DNA of 64,000 bases from Sycon ciliatum (Eukaryota; Porifera; Calcarea; Leucosolenida; Sycettidae): NCBI RefSeq assembly GCF_964019385.1, contig NC_088645.1, positions 8,862,598 through 8,926,597 of the forward strand. The letters run 5' to 3'. Positions 33,711 to 45,634 of the stretch are shown piece by piece. Position numbers and translations under genes: made by a program. The notes beneath the pieces are model-generated. The model saw nothing but the letters and a program-made list of their open reading frames with translations, was not told the DNA's origin and searched no databases. Within the stretch, counting starts at the first letter, position 1, and every line of letters begins with the position of its first letter.

Positions 33711-34523
33711 GAAGAATAGCAACAACAACTACAACAACCGTTGGACGGAGCATGTTGAATACATAGTCAAAAAATCACTCAAGTCTTTCAATATTCTTTT
33801 TAGACTAAGGCCTACACTCACCAGTGATTCTTTATCTCACATCTATCAGACATACATACTACCTATATTCTCATAATTGTGCGAGCAATGCTCTCACACC
33901 GTTGTCACACACTTCCCTTGACAGGCTAGAACGACTCCAGCGGAAAGCCGCCAGAATATGTCTCCACCTTCCCCTTTACACAAACTTAGAACACTCCCAC
34001 CTTTTGCATCGCATCAAATGGCCAACATTATTTTCACGTTTAAAGTTAAACATATACTCTTCGCGCATTCTCTGCGCCACAATTATGCCCCACCACATAT
34101 ACTCTCGCTGCATACTGCTAGCAACGTGCAACCTTCGTATAATACGTCGCTCTCGTACTTGGCACTTGCCAACTCCGCAGACTGACCGCTGTCTCCATTC
34201 TCCCCTGTACAAGGCCCTTCATTACTTTAATTGCTTGCCCGCCCAGCTTCGCGAAATCCCTTCTCGTACTCCCTTCAAATCCGAGATATCCCTGCTGTTG
34301 CACAACTCTGTATGCTCGTGTAGCGACCACCCCTGCCCGTACACTTAAGTACACAACTCTGTATGCTCGTGTAGCGACCACCCCTGCCCGTACACTTAAG
34401 TAGTCATAAACCCCTAGGCCCTGCCCACCCAATTCTTCCTCACTCTTTCTCCTTTCTTACACTATTATCTCTTATTGGCCACGGGCTATCGTGAGAATAA
34501 AGATTTGAAACAACAACAACAAC
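33711..34523 (+). pseudogene. LINE reverse transcriptase 3' fragment, copy B
   Basis: Same fragment without the foldback insertion; a small change (CATAATTGTGCGAGC) shifts the frame near 33873. Confidence 0.75.
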
Positions 34524-36096
34524 CGCACTGATTGCCATTGCAGCCAGCTACATTGAATGTGAGGCTGCGCTACAAAGAAGCGTCAATGCTGCAACAGAAT
34601 GGCTAGAGCGCTTGCACCTGTTAGTCAATAAAACGAAAACTGTCATCCTCCCGTTCTTCCATGCTAAGTTGCTAACCGACCCCCACCACCACTGCCCAAA
34701 ATAAAACTCGGATAAACTCTACTAGAAACAGTAACACAGCACCGTCACTTTGGAATAATATCCCAACATGACCTGCGCTGGACAAAACACTTTGATAGTA
34801 TTATAGTGAAATCACTCAAGTCATTCAACTTGCTATTCCGCCTAAGATCAACCCTTACCACTTCTGTTCTTGCAACCATTTATACTTGACGCATCCTACC
34901 CCTGTACTCTTTTGCAAGCATCGCTGTAACCCCCATATCCTACACTAGCTTAGACAAGCTAGAGAGAATCCAAGTTAAACACACATGGCCAGCAATCGAG
35001 GACATCTGAGAGTTGTAATTTTTGTACTCCTCCGAGGCGTGATTTTTGGCGTGCTGGGCCAAGCACAAGGAAGCCATCTGCAAAAAAAACTGCAGAAAAT
35101 GGTTGTTGTTTGATCCTTTGGTGTAATCTTTGTTTCTAGTCGAAGCTAGTTGCTGTTTGGAGCAGAACCGCCTAAATTGACTATTTTCTGCATGTACTCA
35201 TGTACTCAGTCATGCAGTCTCACTCGTATTTTAGCTCTTTTTCTGGAATGGATGCTGCTCTGCGCCCCTTGGTGAACATTTCCTGCGCTCGTGGAGCAGC
35301 TGAAAAGGACCACTGGTATGTCTGGTTCCTGGTTTGAAAGTGGAGAGTCGACTTTTGTGCCTTGAAAAAGGAGTAGAGAGCGATAAAGGTACGTCTGTGG
35401 CTTATTTTTGAGTGCTCCTCGTACATTTTTGATCATGATAGAAATTCTCAGACCAAAGTCAGACCAAAGTCAGCGCGATGATGGCCGTAGAGTTTTCTTG
35501 TGGATTTTTTAGTTGTTTCATCTCGTATCTATGTCAGTATCGTGATGGTGAAGTGGAGAGGGTGATTTTCTTCCTCTAGGCTTCGTTCGGCCGACTTTGC
35601 TTCGTCCTCGTTGAAAAGTGATCCTGAAAAAAAGGTCGATTCTCAAAATTATGTTGATTTTCAATGTACGTGATGACATGCGATTGCTGGCTATGTAACG
35701 TTTGCTCACTCCATCCACCACCATTACGCCCAGCCTCATACTCTAATGCTCGTAACCACAAATCGTGTTAATACATTCTATAGCGTTTGGCACACTCGCA
35801 CTTGGAATTTGCCAACTGCAAGAACCGACCGCTGCCTGAGTTCCCCTGTGTATAAATCTCTCCATTATTTCCATGGCCTCCAATCAACGTTACGCGATAT
35901 TTAATCACCAGATGTGTTTGAGCAAAAGATATCTTCCCTACTGCTGCATTCAATCTGCTCATGCACGAGCCACGCTCACCCATACATCTAGTCTGATCAC
36001 TGCTAGCCATGAAATTTCCGGATCATACTAATCTCACTATATTATCTCTTATTGGCCACAGGCCATTGCGAGAATAAAGATTTGAAAGAACAACAG
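34524..36096 (+). pseudogene. Older LINE fragment, copy B, split by a small element
   Basis: Same as 8522-9597 but lacks ~115 bp next to the element at 34984-35695 and the ~110-bp TCACTATA interval. Confidence 0.6.
34984..35695. mobile_element. Small inverted-repeat element, copy B
   Basis: 712 bp with ends CATGGCCAGCAATCG / CGATTGCTGGCTATG. The flanks rejoin to the copy A sequence (GTTAAACACA + TAACG) with no duplicated base. No transposase frame. Confidence 0.75.
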
Positions 36097-36158
36097 TGAA
36101 ATAAGTCACCCATACATAATATAGAAGAATGACAAAAAAGGTACAGATGCTAACTTAC

Positions 36159-36284
36159 GCGTGCAACCAGTTGTCGAGGCGCCGGGTGTCCCAGAACCTT
36201 GACAAGAGCAGGGCCCATTAGGACGAGTTGCTTTACAAGTGCTCGTGAAACAAACACTGTTACTGTATGTGCATGTATCTGGAG
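36159..36284 (-). CDS. EGF-like domain exon, gene copy B
   Basis: 126-nt phase 1-1 exon with the same CTGCAG acceptor and GTAAGT donor as copy A. The six cysteines are kept with spacing C-x6-C-x4-C-x8-C-x-C-x12-C, starting APDTCTYSNSVC. Against copy A it lacks one codon in the second inter-cysteine loop and has twelve nucleotide changes in ten codons, all changing the residue, whereas flanking intron bases differ at only about one position per 60-200. The pattern suggests selection for altered binding surface, or conversion from an unseen paralogue. Confidence 0.7.
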
Positions 36285-37245
36285 CTGCAGACGTAGAATG
36301 AAACAAACAGAAAGAATGGCAACATTCAAGATGCAAGCTGCTCAACCACCCAACAGTGTACTATCTCCTGCCACTGCAAGTGTTGGCCTTGACCTTTACG
36401 AAGTCACATTTGGCACTGCGCTGCGCTTGGGGTTCGCTGCTGCAAACGGACTGTGCGGGTTGCGCTACTGCTGCGTGCATGTGTGCATGCATAATATAAC
36501 CAATTCTCCCCCCCCCCCCAACCAATTCTCTTCCAAACATTCTTGGCTTTTTTTCTAAATATAGCAAAAAGCAGTATTTGGCTTTTTGGCCACCGCTTTA
36601 GGAGCTGCATCTGCGCCGTAATCTTTGAAGGGTGGTGGCGTTCCTACGGATGCGGAAAGCCCGGCTAGCTTCCAGCCGAGTCTCACGCGAACCGTGACAT
36701 TTTTTAAATATTAATTACTACGCACGTACGCGTGCACGTGTGCGCAGCGCTGTATCCTTTGGAACGCGTCTTGTATTAGAATCTACACACGTGGCGGCGT
36801 GCTGGGTGTTTGCTTGAAACAGAAGAAATATATAATTCAGTGTGGTCGCAAGTAAGTTAGTCAGGTCACCACACTTGAAGAGTCTTTGGAGCTGTTTCCT
36901 CTCAAAATGTCGTCTTCTCGAAAAAGGAAAGCGTCTGGCCAGCTCACTATCAGCGGACTTTTTCATGTTTTCCTGTGCAAAATGTTTCCTGTTCAAAATT
37001 CCTGTGCACCCCCTTGTGAAGGGGTCCGGTGACGCCCCTGGAGAGAATGCCCCAAGGGCCTCTTACGTTGCTACTTGCTATACTATGCTGTCTGCAGAAT
37101 TCACGCCTGATTATTAGTATCACATCTTTACATTATCACCAGTTTAGTTTTTCACAGTGTTTTGCACTTGGCTATTTTGCTTAGCCCTAATCTTCGTGCC
37201 TCAGGTGCTTGCATTATGCTTACCCCTTTCAGTACAAAAGGGTGA

Positions 37246-37442
37246 CAGGGGCGTCGGAAGGTAATTTAGTGTGGTACGGTCAGCCATCTGAAGTACAATT
37301 TACTCGTGGGGGAGGGATGGCTTAGCCGAAAGTTTTGAAAATTTAGAGCCCAAATCAGTGGATTTAATGGATTCACGGGGTACTTGGGCCAAGTAGTGGT
37401 ACGGTCAATACCGTAGTGACCGTACTGTGTGCGACGCCCCTG
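37246..37442. mobile_element. hAT-like MITE, copy B
   Basis: Same as 11346-11542 with the same GGTGA flanks. Confidence 0.8.
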
Positions 37443-37535
37443 GGTGATTTTCACTATCTTAGTCATTCTACTATAGCTACCTTCACTAGCGAGAGTTTTA
37501 TACTCGAAAAAGTTGACATGTATGAAGGAATTCAG

Positions 37536-37861
37536 TGTTGTACTCGCGGCTGCGCTTGTAGCGCTTCATTGTACATTCGGCTGCGCCTGTAGCTCTTCAT
37601 TGTACATGCGGCTGCGCGTGTAGCTCTTTGTCGTACATGCTGCTGCGTTTGTGTCTCTTTGTCCTACATGCTGCTGAACCCTGGTACACGCTGCTGCGCT
37701 GTCTTTGACTCCTGTGTACATGCGGCTGCACCGTCTTTTGTCTCCGTTTTATACAAATTTTCTCGTCTTGTCCCTGTTGTATGCTTTCATAATAATTATA
37801 ATTATTCTCGTGTCTCGTCTGTTCTCGGTGTCAGTTGTCAGTTTTCTTGTCGTCTCCTTAG
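37536..37861 (+). mobile_element. Truncated LTR of the minisatellite family, copy B
   Basis: Same as copy A. Confidence 0.65.
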
Positions 37862-39734
37862 CCCTTTATGTACCGCGCCTCTAATGTATGTAAGGGGTCC
37901 CCCGCTCCACAGATACACTCATATCTCAAGACTGACAGATATTTTGTATGGACATGTTTTGTTTTTCTGAAAGTAGATGGATGAAGGCTTGCAGAGAAGC
38001 AATAGTCAAGACCAGATCTCAATTGGTGTTACAGCGGCATGTCCTGAAAATTGTCAAAAAGTGTGAAAATTGCAAAAAAAAACAAGAAGTCCTGACAGCA
38101 CAGCCAAGGCTATATCAAATTATACAGTTATGTTTGTACACCAGTCATATTTCCAATATAATACACTCGCGGAATAGTGTTTTACTCAGCATGATAAGCA
38201 GCAAAGCAATTACGCTCTGAATTTAGGCAGAAATGAGCGGAATTGTTTTTGCGGTTCTTGCACACTGAACACGCAAATTTGGACTTCGGTGGATCGATGC
38301 CTTTGCAAACCACACAGTTTCTGCTCTCTTCAGTAAACACTGGTAGATGTGGTGGTGGTTTTACTACAGGCTGTGGCCTTGCCGATTCGTTATACAGTGG
38401 AACCGGCGTGTCATGGTCAATATTACACAACTGCCGGATGATGGCCAGCCGGTCCTCTAACTGGGTCATGGTGTGGTCACCACCGAGAACACCTGGGTTC
38501 TGTCTAGACCAATGCTCATAAAGAATGAATCAATTGACAGCAGCTACCTCTACAAAATCAAGAAATAATGTTTTCCAATATTTTTTCGTTTTTCTAAGTA
38601 TACGAAACGAAAATACGAGTTGATCTAATTTATCAACACCGCCCATTGCCATATTGTATTCCTGTACTGTTGCAGGCTTCTTTACAGTAACATTATGTAG
38701 CTGACCATGATGTTTTATCCCTTTGCCGGTCTAACTCAATGTATGTGAGGGGTGGTCACGCAAATACATGTACACACAACCAGCAATAACTCAAGAACCA
38801 TGTGATGTAGGTATGGGTAAAATGACGGCTTTGAGCAGCAAAGCCAAGTTAGCCCACGCATGCACGTGTTTTGTCACGGTTCGTCACGCGGCACATGAAT
38901 AAAAAATATATTTTTTCCGAAAATGGTGGATGAAAAAATAAATCTTGCGTGGCCGCTTTGCCCTGCCTCGTGTCAGCAAAGCAACTTCCTTGTCAACAAT
39001 TTCTGTCATCCAGTTAGCCAAAGTGACTCAAGGTTGTGTTTTCTCTGCCAAAGTGCCAAGCTGTACAAGAGTATTAGTTTTGCTAGTCTGCGTAGACAAG
39101 CGCTGACTCGTGTGAGCTGGAAGCGCTTGAAAATTCACAACTTCAAACAGCGATCGATCGCGCTTGGTTGAAATATTTATTTGTTGCGTGGGCAGATAGA
39201 GTAGCTCATGGTCGCAGTAGTGAATTTCCTGGAGTTCATGAGGCCAAGCAAGAACTACTCGAAGCAGAGGACCAGTTATTTAGGCCTCGACATGGCGAGT
39301 GGCGTTGACACCAACTCAGAAATGGCTGTGATTACCTGTCAAAAAATCTAGCCAAAGAAGTAGACAAGGAGCAGAGGCATTTACATGGACAACGGACGAT
39401 GGTGGTTTGCAACATGCTACTACTGCTGGAGCGACGTTGAGTGCAGGGACGATCGTTGATCATCTACGTATCAGGTGTGGTTGTCAAACGCTTGTGGCCT
39501 TTGATGTGGATATGAAGATTTTATGCCCACTGTGCGTTCGTTATGCACCACATCTGCTGTGCACGTGGCATTACCCTATCTCAGGGAGAAATCATCAACC
39601 CAGTCATTCTGGGTAAAACTATTCCTGATAGTTGTGCAGGCCAGCACAAGAACCAGTACGCTGCACTTAACAAGGTGCTTATGTTCGTGTGCTTGATGGT
39701 CAATGGAATGAGTTCAACTGAAAGCAACGGTTCC

Positions 39735-40673
39735 GCAGGTCTTCAACAACCTCAGCAAGGTGGTCGGCCCAGCAACAGTGGTGACGGTACTTGGCATAGA
39801 AGTCGACAGCGAGGACCAGATGATGCGGCTACCTGACAAGAAGTTATTTGCCTTTCTAGCGGCTTTGAGTGAGTAGTCCACGCGCACTAGCTACACAACG
39901 CGGGAACTGCTGTCGCTGATCGGAACCTTGTCCTTGCCGCAAAGATGGTTCCTCCTGGCAGGACCTTCATCCGTCAACTCCTGTATCTTACCTGGACAAC
40001 TCTCTCAGTCTCTTCAGTCAGTAGTCAACATCAACACCAAAGCTCACTTGGACATCGAATGGTCGCGCTCCTTTGCCGCAAACTGGAATGGCCAATCCTT
40101 CTTCTACGATGTCGAGTTTTCAAAGTCCCCTGACCTTGAGCTATTCACGGATGCCTCTGATGTTGGCTTCTGCGGTTTCTATCAAGGAAAATCGTTTTTG
40201 GGGCAACGGGCCGCTGAGATGCGGCATGAACCTATTGTGATTACTCGCTTCCGAGAACTGGCTTCCACAGCCAACCAGTGCCTGGTGCCAACTCCTCCGC
40301 TGAACTCGCCGCTCTGATTGCTGCCAGCAATGATCTCATGAGCGACTCAGACCTTTAAGCCCGGTATTTGCGCACACATAATCTGATGTACCCAGTTTCG
40401 GCTATGGCCGAGTTCCGGTCCCTGACCGCTACTGCCGGCAGCTCACGGCCAGTGTTTGTGTTCGTCGACGGCGGCTACTTCTCCCGAGTTTTCTCGACTA
40501 GGATCCTCAACTGCAACCGGGTGAGCTCCCATGCTGTGCGCATTGGCGGGGCCACACTCATACCTCACCGGAGTACAAGTGGCTGTGAAGCAGCCATATG
40601 CAGTGCAGGCTGCTGGCGAAGTGCAGCATCCGATCACTATGTCAGGCGTGCAGCCGGTATACCCAATGGCTAG
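39735..40673 (+). pseudogene. DIRS-type retrotransposon remains (RT - RNase H - tyrosine recombinase)
   Basis: Broken frames in the right order for a DIRS element: VTVLGIEVDSEDQMMRLPDK and LLSLIGTLSFAAKMVPPGR (RT palm/thumb), then KAHLDIEWSRSFAANWNGQ and ELFTDASDVGFCGFYQGKSF (RNase H), then SSHAVRIGGAT and CWRSAASDHYVRRAAG (tyrosine recombinase C-terminus). Several frameshifts and internal losses; inactive. Assignment by motif memory, not by search. Confidence 0.6.
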
Positions 40674-40965
40674 CAGCGAAGACTGGAACAGCCCATGCCC
40701 ATGTGGTGTTGAGAACAGAAGTGAGGTACATTTGTAGTGTTGTACAGTGTTGTGCCTTCCGCTTGTTGTGCAGTCCTTGTGCCGGTGTGGCTCTGTGGGT
40801 ATCACTTAGGGGTTTGCCATGGTTACTTGCAGGAAGTTATGCTAATGAGCGATGCCGTGAGAAATGCTTGGTCGTAAACACTGGTTTTTGGGAGGGTCAA
40901 ATGCATTTGCCTCTCAGTGTTGTGCTGTACTGTCTCAGTGTTGTGACACCTGTATGTTGTTGTGT

Positions 40966-41375
40966 GGTTGACCCGCCGGTTTGAGGCATGGGTGGTCAAC
41001 TGTGTATGTTGTATCGGTGTGTTCCCGTTTGAAGTTGCCGGGCCACCATGTGGTTGACCCGCCGAAAATGGAGGCATGGGTGGTCAACTGTGTCTATTGT
41101 ATCGGTGTGTTCCCGTTTGAAGTTGCCGGGCCACCATGTGGTTGACCCGCCGATAATGGAGGCATGGGTGGTCAACTGTGTCTATTGTATCGGTGTGTTC
41201 CCGTTTGAAGTTGCCGGGCCACCATGCGGTTGACCCGCCGATAATGGAGGCATGGATGGTCAACTGTGTATGTTGTATCGGTGTGTTCCCGTTTGAAGTT
41301 GCCGGGCCACCATGTGGTTGACCCGCCGAAAATGGAGGCATGGGTGGTCAACCGTGTATGTGTATCATTGAAGTT
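40966..41375. repeat. 88-bp tandem repeat, ~4.5 units
   Basis: Unit starts GAGGCATGGGTGGTCAAC at 40983, 41071, 41159, 41247 and 41335, exactly 88 bp apart, and contains GTTGACCCGCCG. Inside the composite element. Confidence 0.85.
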
Positions 41376-42813
41376 GCAATACGTACATTGCTGTGACTTG
41401 CCCGATTGCTGTTGCCGGGCACCTACGCATTTATTTGCCTACTTGTGAAGAGATATCTCTTCTGGTTTATTGCATAATTCTTGGCTCAATGTTATCCACG
41501 GTGTCGCTCGATGCAAAGTCTCGTAAATATTTATCAGACAAAATTGAAAAAAAAAACTATGGCAAACCCCACTTCCTTGTATTCTATCTGCTTGGTGTAC
41601 ACGTGTCCACGTTTTGTACGTTTGGCACGCACATGCGTGCGTGTGTATGTGAGAGCGTGTCTGGATAAATGTGCATATTGATGTTTTGGTTGTTTTAAGT
41701 TTATTGTGTGTATGCGTGCATGCATGTGGGTTAACCATATATTTTCAAAATCTGTGTGCCTGAACGCGTCCAGAAAATTCAAATAGGACTAGGTCCAGGC
41801 AAGGATAGGGCCCATGGTAGCCCTTCAAGTTGAGAGAAAATACAATTGCGAATGAAGTACACAAATATCACAGCACGAAGGGCATACCAAGTTCGTGATG
41901 GAGCTATAGTCGTACGATAAACAATCAGGTAAGGGCTACGTCTTTACAAGAAATGTAGGCTCTCTACAATACCGCCATTGAACACCAACACCTCGCCCTA
42001 GGCGATACGCCAGCAGCAGCAATTCCCATTGCACGATATCGCAGTTTCGGTTTGTTCATCTCAGCGCTGCTCGCGTCAGATTCACTCTCGCTCAGATGAG
42101 TACTCAGGCGCGAGCTTACGCATGCCGTGATTCTCACGGCCAGGCGAATCAGCTGATCGCACCTGACGAGTCCTTGTGACAGTCGCTGTCGCCGTGTCGG
42201 CAGCAAGAAGGCTTCCTCTCTGTTTGGAGAATTTTGTTTCTTCATTCATGGACGATATATTTTTGAACTAGCAGGACTCAACGGAGCTCTTTTTCTCAAC
42301 ACACTACACTGCAAAACCTCCCGGGACATCCAGCCTGGACTGGTGATGTTACTGCTCTCAGAGCGCTTGTCAAACACGGCCCCAAGAGATGCACTCCCAT
42401 TCTTGAAATGCGCGCATGGCGGATGGTCGTCTTTTCCAATTTCTACAAACTTCAGTCGATCGATACGGCAAAAATTTGTATGGCAAGCATGGTTGTTTTG
42501 CACATCGTCAGAAAGCCTTGGACCTCAGCTACGCATTTTAGCTGTCTCCTAGCAACAAGACCCCAAAAAAATGAGGGCCAAACGTACCGTACTATAGTAT
42601 CGGTACGCTTATGGTAGACCGGTAAAGGGTTATAGTTCTATTTTCATTCACATATTCCGTAGCACAGTGGATATTGGATATCATTGTCACACACCGTTTA
42701 TCCATCCACTGCAGCTGCAGCAAGCTACCGTCCCATATATACCGCATATCGGACCACTGGGCGCGTCGCTGGTATAGTTTGACCGTTTCCCTCCAAGGCC
42801 AGAGCATGATAAC

Positions 42814-43572
42814 ATGATCCCACCAGAGACAGGTTACGCTGATGATGTTAACTTCCTGTCTCGTAAGTTATCTTGGCTCAAGGAAGTTTTGCCCGCGATA
42901 AGTGCCACACTCGGAGTCTGGGGTCTGAAAGTAAACGAGGCGAAGACAGAATGGATCCACTTAACGTCTGAAGGTGAAAGATGGAAGAAATCTAAACAGC
43001 TTGGGTCCTACTTGGGCGAGGGTGATGATATTGCTCACCGCATGGAAAACGCCTCGCAGGTCTTGGGCAGGGTGTTCTCCCTATGGCTCCGGAAGGAGAA
43101 GGTATCAGAAAAGCGCCGGCTGAGAATATACAATGCCCTCGTGATCTCCACCCTCCTCTACAATTGTGAGACGTCGGGACTCACGGAGGGCAACCTGGCA
43201 TCCCTGGACGTATTCCACAGGAAACAGCTACGCACAATTCTTGAAATTCGTCACCCAGACCATATAACGAATGATGCGTTGTACAAGAGGTGCAGCTCTG
43301 AACCGATATCTGCAATTGTAAAGCGCCGCAGAACGCAAATGCTAGGGCACGTCCTTTGGATGGACCCCAATGCACCTGCCTTCAGAGCTATGACATGCTA
43401 CCTGAAGCGAGACGCTACCGGCCACCGTGGTAGACCGAAGACAACACTCGCCACCACGGTCATCAAGGACCTCCAAGAAAGGAACATCCCGTTGAAGAGT
43501 GTGGGGGATTTGGAAGAGGTTTGCGCCACTGCCACTGACAAGAATCAGTGGCGTGCCATGTTCCGTCAGTAG
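42814..43572 (+). pseudogene. LINE reverse transcriptase C-terminal ORF, copy B
   Basis: Same 252-codon fragment with YADD, fused to the piggyBac relic at the same point, so the junction predates the duplication. Confidence 0.85.
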
Positions 43573-44477
43573 CGGCTGCATTTTGTCCGCTCCGCTCAGT
43601 GACTCCGTTCTTAACGTTCAAGCTGTAACCGCTGCATTTTGGCCGCTCAGTAACTATTAGTGCTTGCACTTCGTTTCCCACACGCACACTTCCCCGCACG
43701 CACACTAGCACATGCATGCGGGTACTTACATACACCCATTACCATACACACTTCTATCCGGTTGTGCACTTTCACTTCTCTCGGGGTTTTTTTCTTTTCC
43801 TTTTTTTCACAACCATCACATGCAGCAGAGCTCAAAAGAGATAGAAGCGGAAAGGTTAGAGCATTTGCTGCCTTGCACGCGAACTGTTCTATTTTTATTC
43901 AGCTGTCAGAAGGAATTATCAATATCGTCTACAGAAGTGTCCTCGCAGTGGTGATGATTGTGTGCAAGAGGATCTAGTCGGCTAAAGAGCGCAGTGTAAT
44001 GGTAGAGGTGACTCAACATGTTTTTTAGCACCATTGAGTGCTGAAGAACGGTGTGCTGAAGAGAGAACAGGGTAGAAATGAGCACGGACGGGATACAGGA
44101 TAACCAATAGTACACATGGTGCTTCTGCTGCTTTGAAATTTCTACATGGAAATAGAAATGGTGTACTCTACGACTGTGAACCCCCGTTCTTCAGCCTCCG
44201 ACAGTACTGCAAACCACCTTTCCTAGTTTTCTCAGACATGCTCTCTAAAACTGTCTTCACCTATAATGCCATTGTGGTGATTGATTCCTGATGTATGGCA
44301 CAAGAAAGGGCTTGGATCCAACACACTGTCACATGTTGATTGCAAAATAAGTGCGTTTATTATGCCTTTCATTTCTATTTAAACAGTCAACACACACACG
44401 CACACATGCTATGGGTGAATACACCCTTTTACAGCTACATATCATGTATAGCAAGTGTAGTATGGGAAACAACATAC

Positions 44478-44909
44478 CGTCGCTTTTCTGAGGCACTGGA
44501 AAATATTCATCGGATGGAGTCTTCCATAGAGTTGTACTGATTGCAGCGGTCGTGTAGCTAATGCCTTTAATGACATTGAATGGATTGCCATGCAGCATGC
44601 TACCCTCTTTACATTTCAGCAAACAATCCTCGTCTTTCATACGTCCATCGAGTAGAAACCAGGAGTGCGTGGCATTTGCGTCAATGTAGTTGATACTGAT
44701 CCGGTATTTAAAATAGGACTGAGGCTGAGTAGAATCCTCAACCAATTCAAATCCATTGCTTTTGAAGGTATGTGAGAGATTCCTGCTTGGGATGCTGACA
44801 GTGCATTTTGTAAAGTCATAGTTCAGGGGAGGTGCGTAGAAATTCCAACCTGTGTTGCTGATGAACACGGCACTGCCACTGGGACTTGACTTCATTATAA
44901 ATTCTCCAT
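44478..44909 (-). CDS. Unknown extracellular domain exon, gene copy B
   Basis: 432-nt phase 1-1 exon, same boundaries and same predicted residues as copy A (16301-16732). Only intronic bases next to the donor differ. Three cysteines and two sequons (NLS, NAT) are kept. Identity here next to strong divergence in the neighbouring EGF exon shows that the two modules are under different pressures or have different conversion histories. Family not recognised. Confidence 0.7.
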
Positions 44910-44986
44910 CTGTTATGCGAATAAATTGTGAGAAGAAATATTCAACACTGATAAGCTTAATTTTCAAGACAACATAAAACCCTTAC

Positions 44987-45020
44987 CGGTACAAATATCA
45001 ATCACTGTCAATGAAAGCAT
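44987..45020 (-). CDS. Candidate first coding exon, gene copy B
   Basis: ATG at 45018-45020 gives MLSLTVIDICT to a GTAAGG donor in phase 1. As in copy A, an internal acceptor at 45005-45006 would instead make an 18-nt microexon. With this start the copy B protein is 372 residues: short leader, unknown domain, EGF-like domain, mucin stalk, short tail. Confidence 0.4.
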
Positions 45021-45107
45021 TCAAATTCCAAAGTATTGGTGATATGAATAAACTCGGATGGAGAGCCAAGGATTACACTTGAGAAGAAATGACTAAAGCC
45101 GGGTTAA

Positions 45108-45344
45108 CAAGTTACCCGTAGTTGTCCAACACTGGCAATTAAAAGTTTGATATTGATGAGTCATAACGTCCAACAGTTAGCACAATATTGACTGCTGTTG
45201 TGCCGACATTAAACGACTTGACGTTCAACTCCATTACGTATTGAGTGCACATGCCAACAGCCTTCCAACTTTGGAAGGTTCTAAGTTGTGAAATATCTTA
45301 AGAAAGGGGAAGGTGAGCAGTGTTGGACAACTATGGGTAACTTG
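45108..45344. mobile_element. Small inverted-repeat element, copy B
   Basis: Same as 16931-17167. Confidence 0.7.
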
Positions 45345-45634
45345 TAAACCTTTGGTCCTTTTGTAATAGGTGTATTTATGCTACGACCTGTACAATGTCA
45401 TACTCACTATTCCTATTTCCCGCTTGTTCCCCTTGGCGATGAGAGCCACTCACATAGAAGAGCGCATGCTCCAGTTCTGTTCTAGCTGTCTTGAGTTGTC
45501 GTTGTCCTGTTATCCTTCTTGTCTACACTCTTGTACTTCCATAATTCAATACTATAAAACCCTTGTGTTTTGGTGTAAGGGGACTTCATTAGCCGGGAGC
45601 TAACACTTTCTTCTTGGTATGAGGCCATCATTTT

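Larger units (their letters stand above)
38719..42629. mobile_element. piggyBac-ended composite element inside the piggyBac relic, B only
   Basis: 3,911-bp insertion with inverted ends CCCTTTGCCGGTCTA / CCCTTTACCGGTCTACC and a TTAT duplication (38715-38718, 42630-42633); the empty site is in copy A. The ends and TTAN target suggest piggyBac transposition. Inside are DIRS-type RT, RNase H and recombinase remains, a tandem repeat of 88 bp and ~1.2 kb of unassigned DNA, but no piggyBac transposase. Confidence 0.82.
37862..42813 (-). pseudogene. piggyBac transposase relic, copy B, split by a 3.9-kb nested element
   Basis: Same relic. In 38182-38710 the frame is open from MGGVDKLDQ to the cysteine-rich end (CVVCKGIDPPKSKFACSVC, ending AAYHAE). 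The part with SDMRYIWDGSLLQ lies at ~42634-42807, beyond the insertion 38719-42629. Confidence 0.82.
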
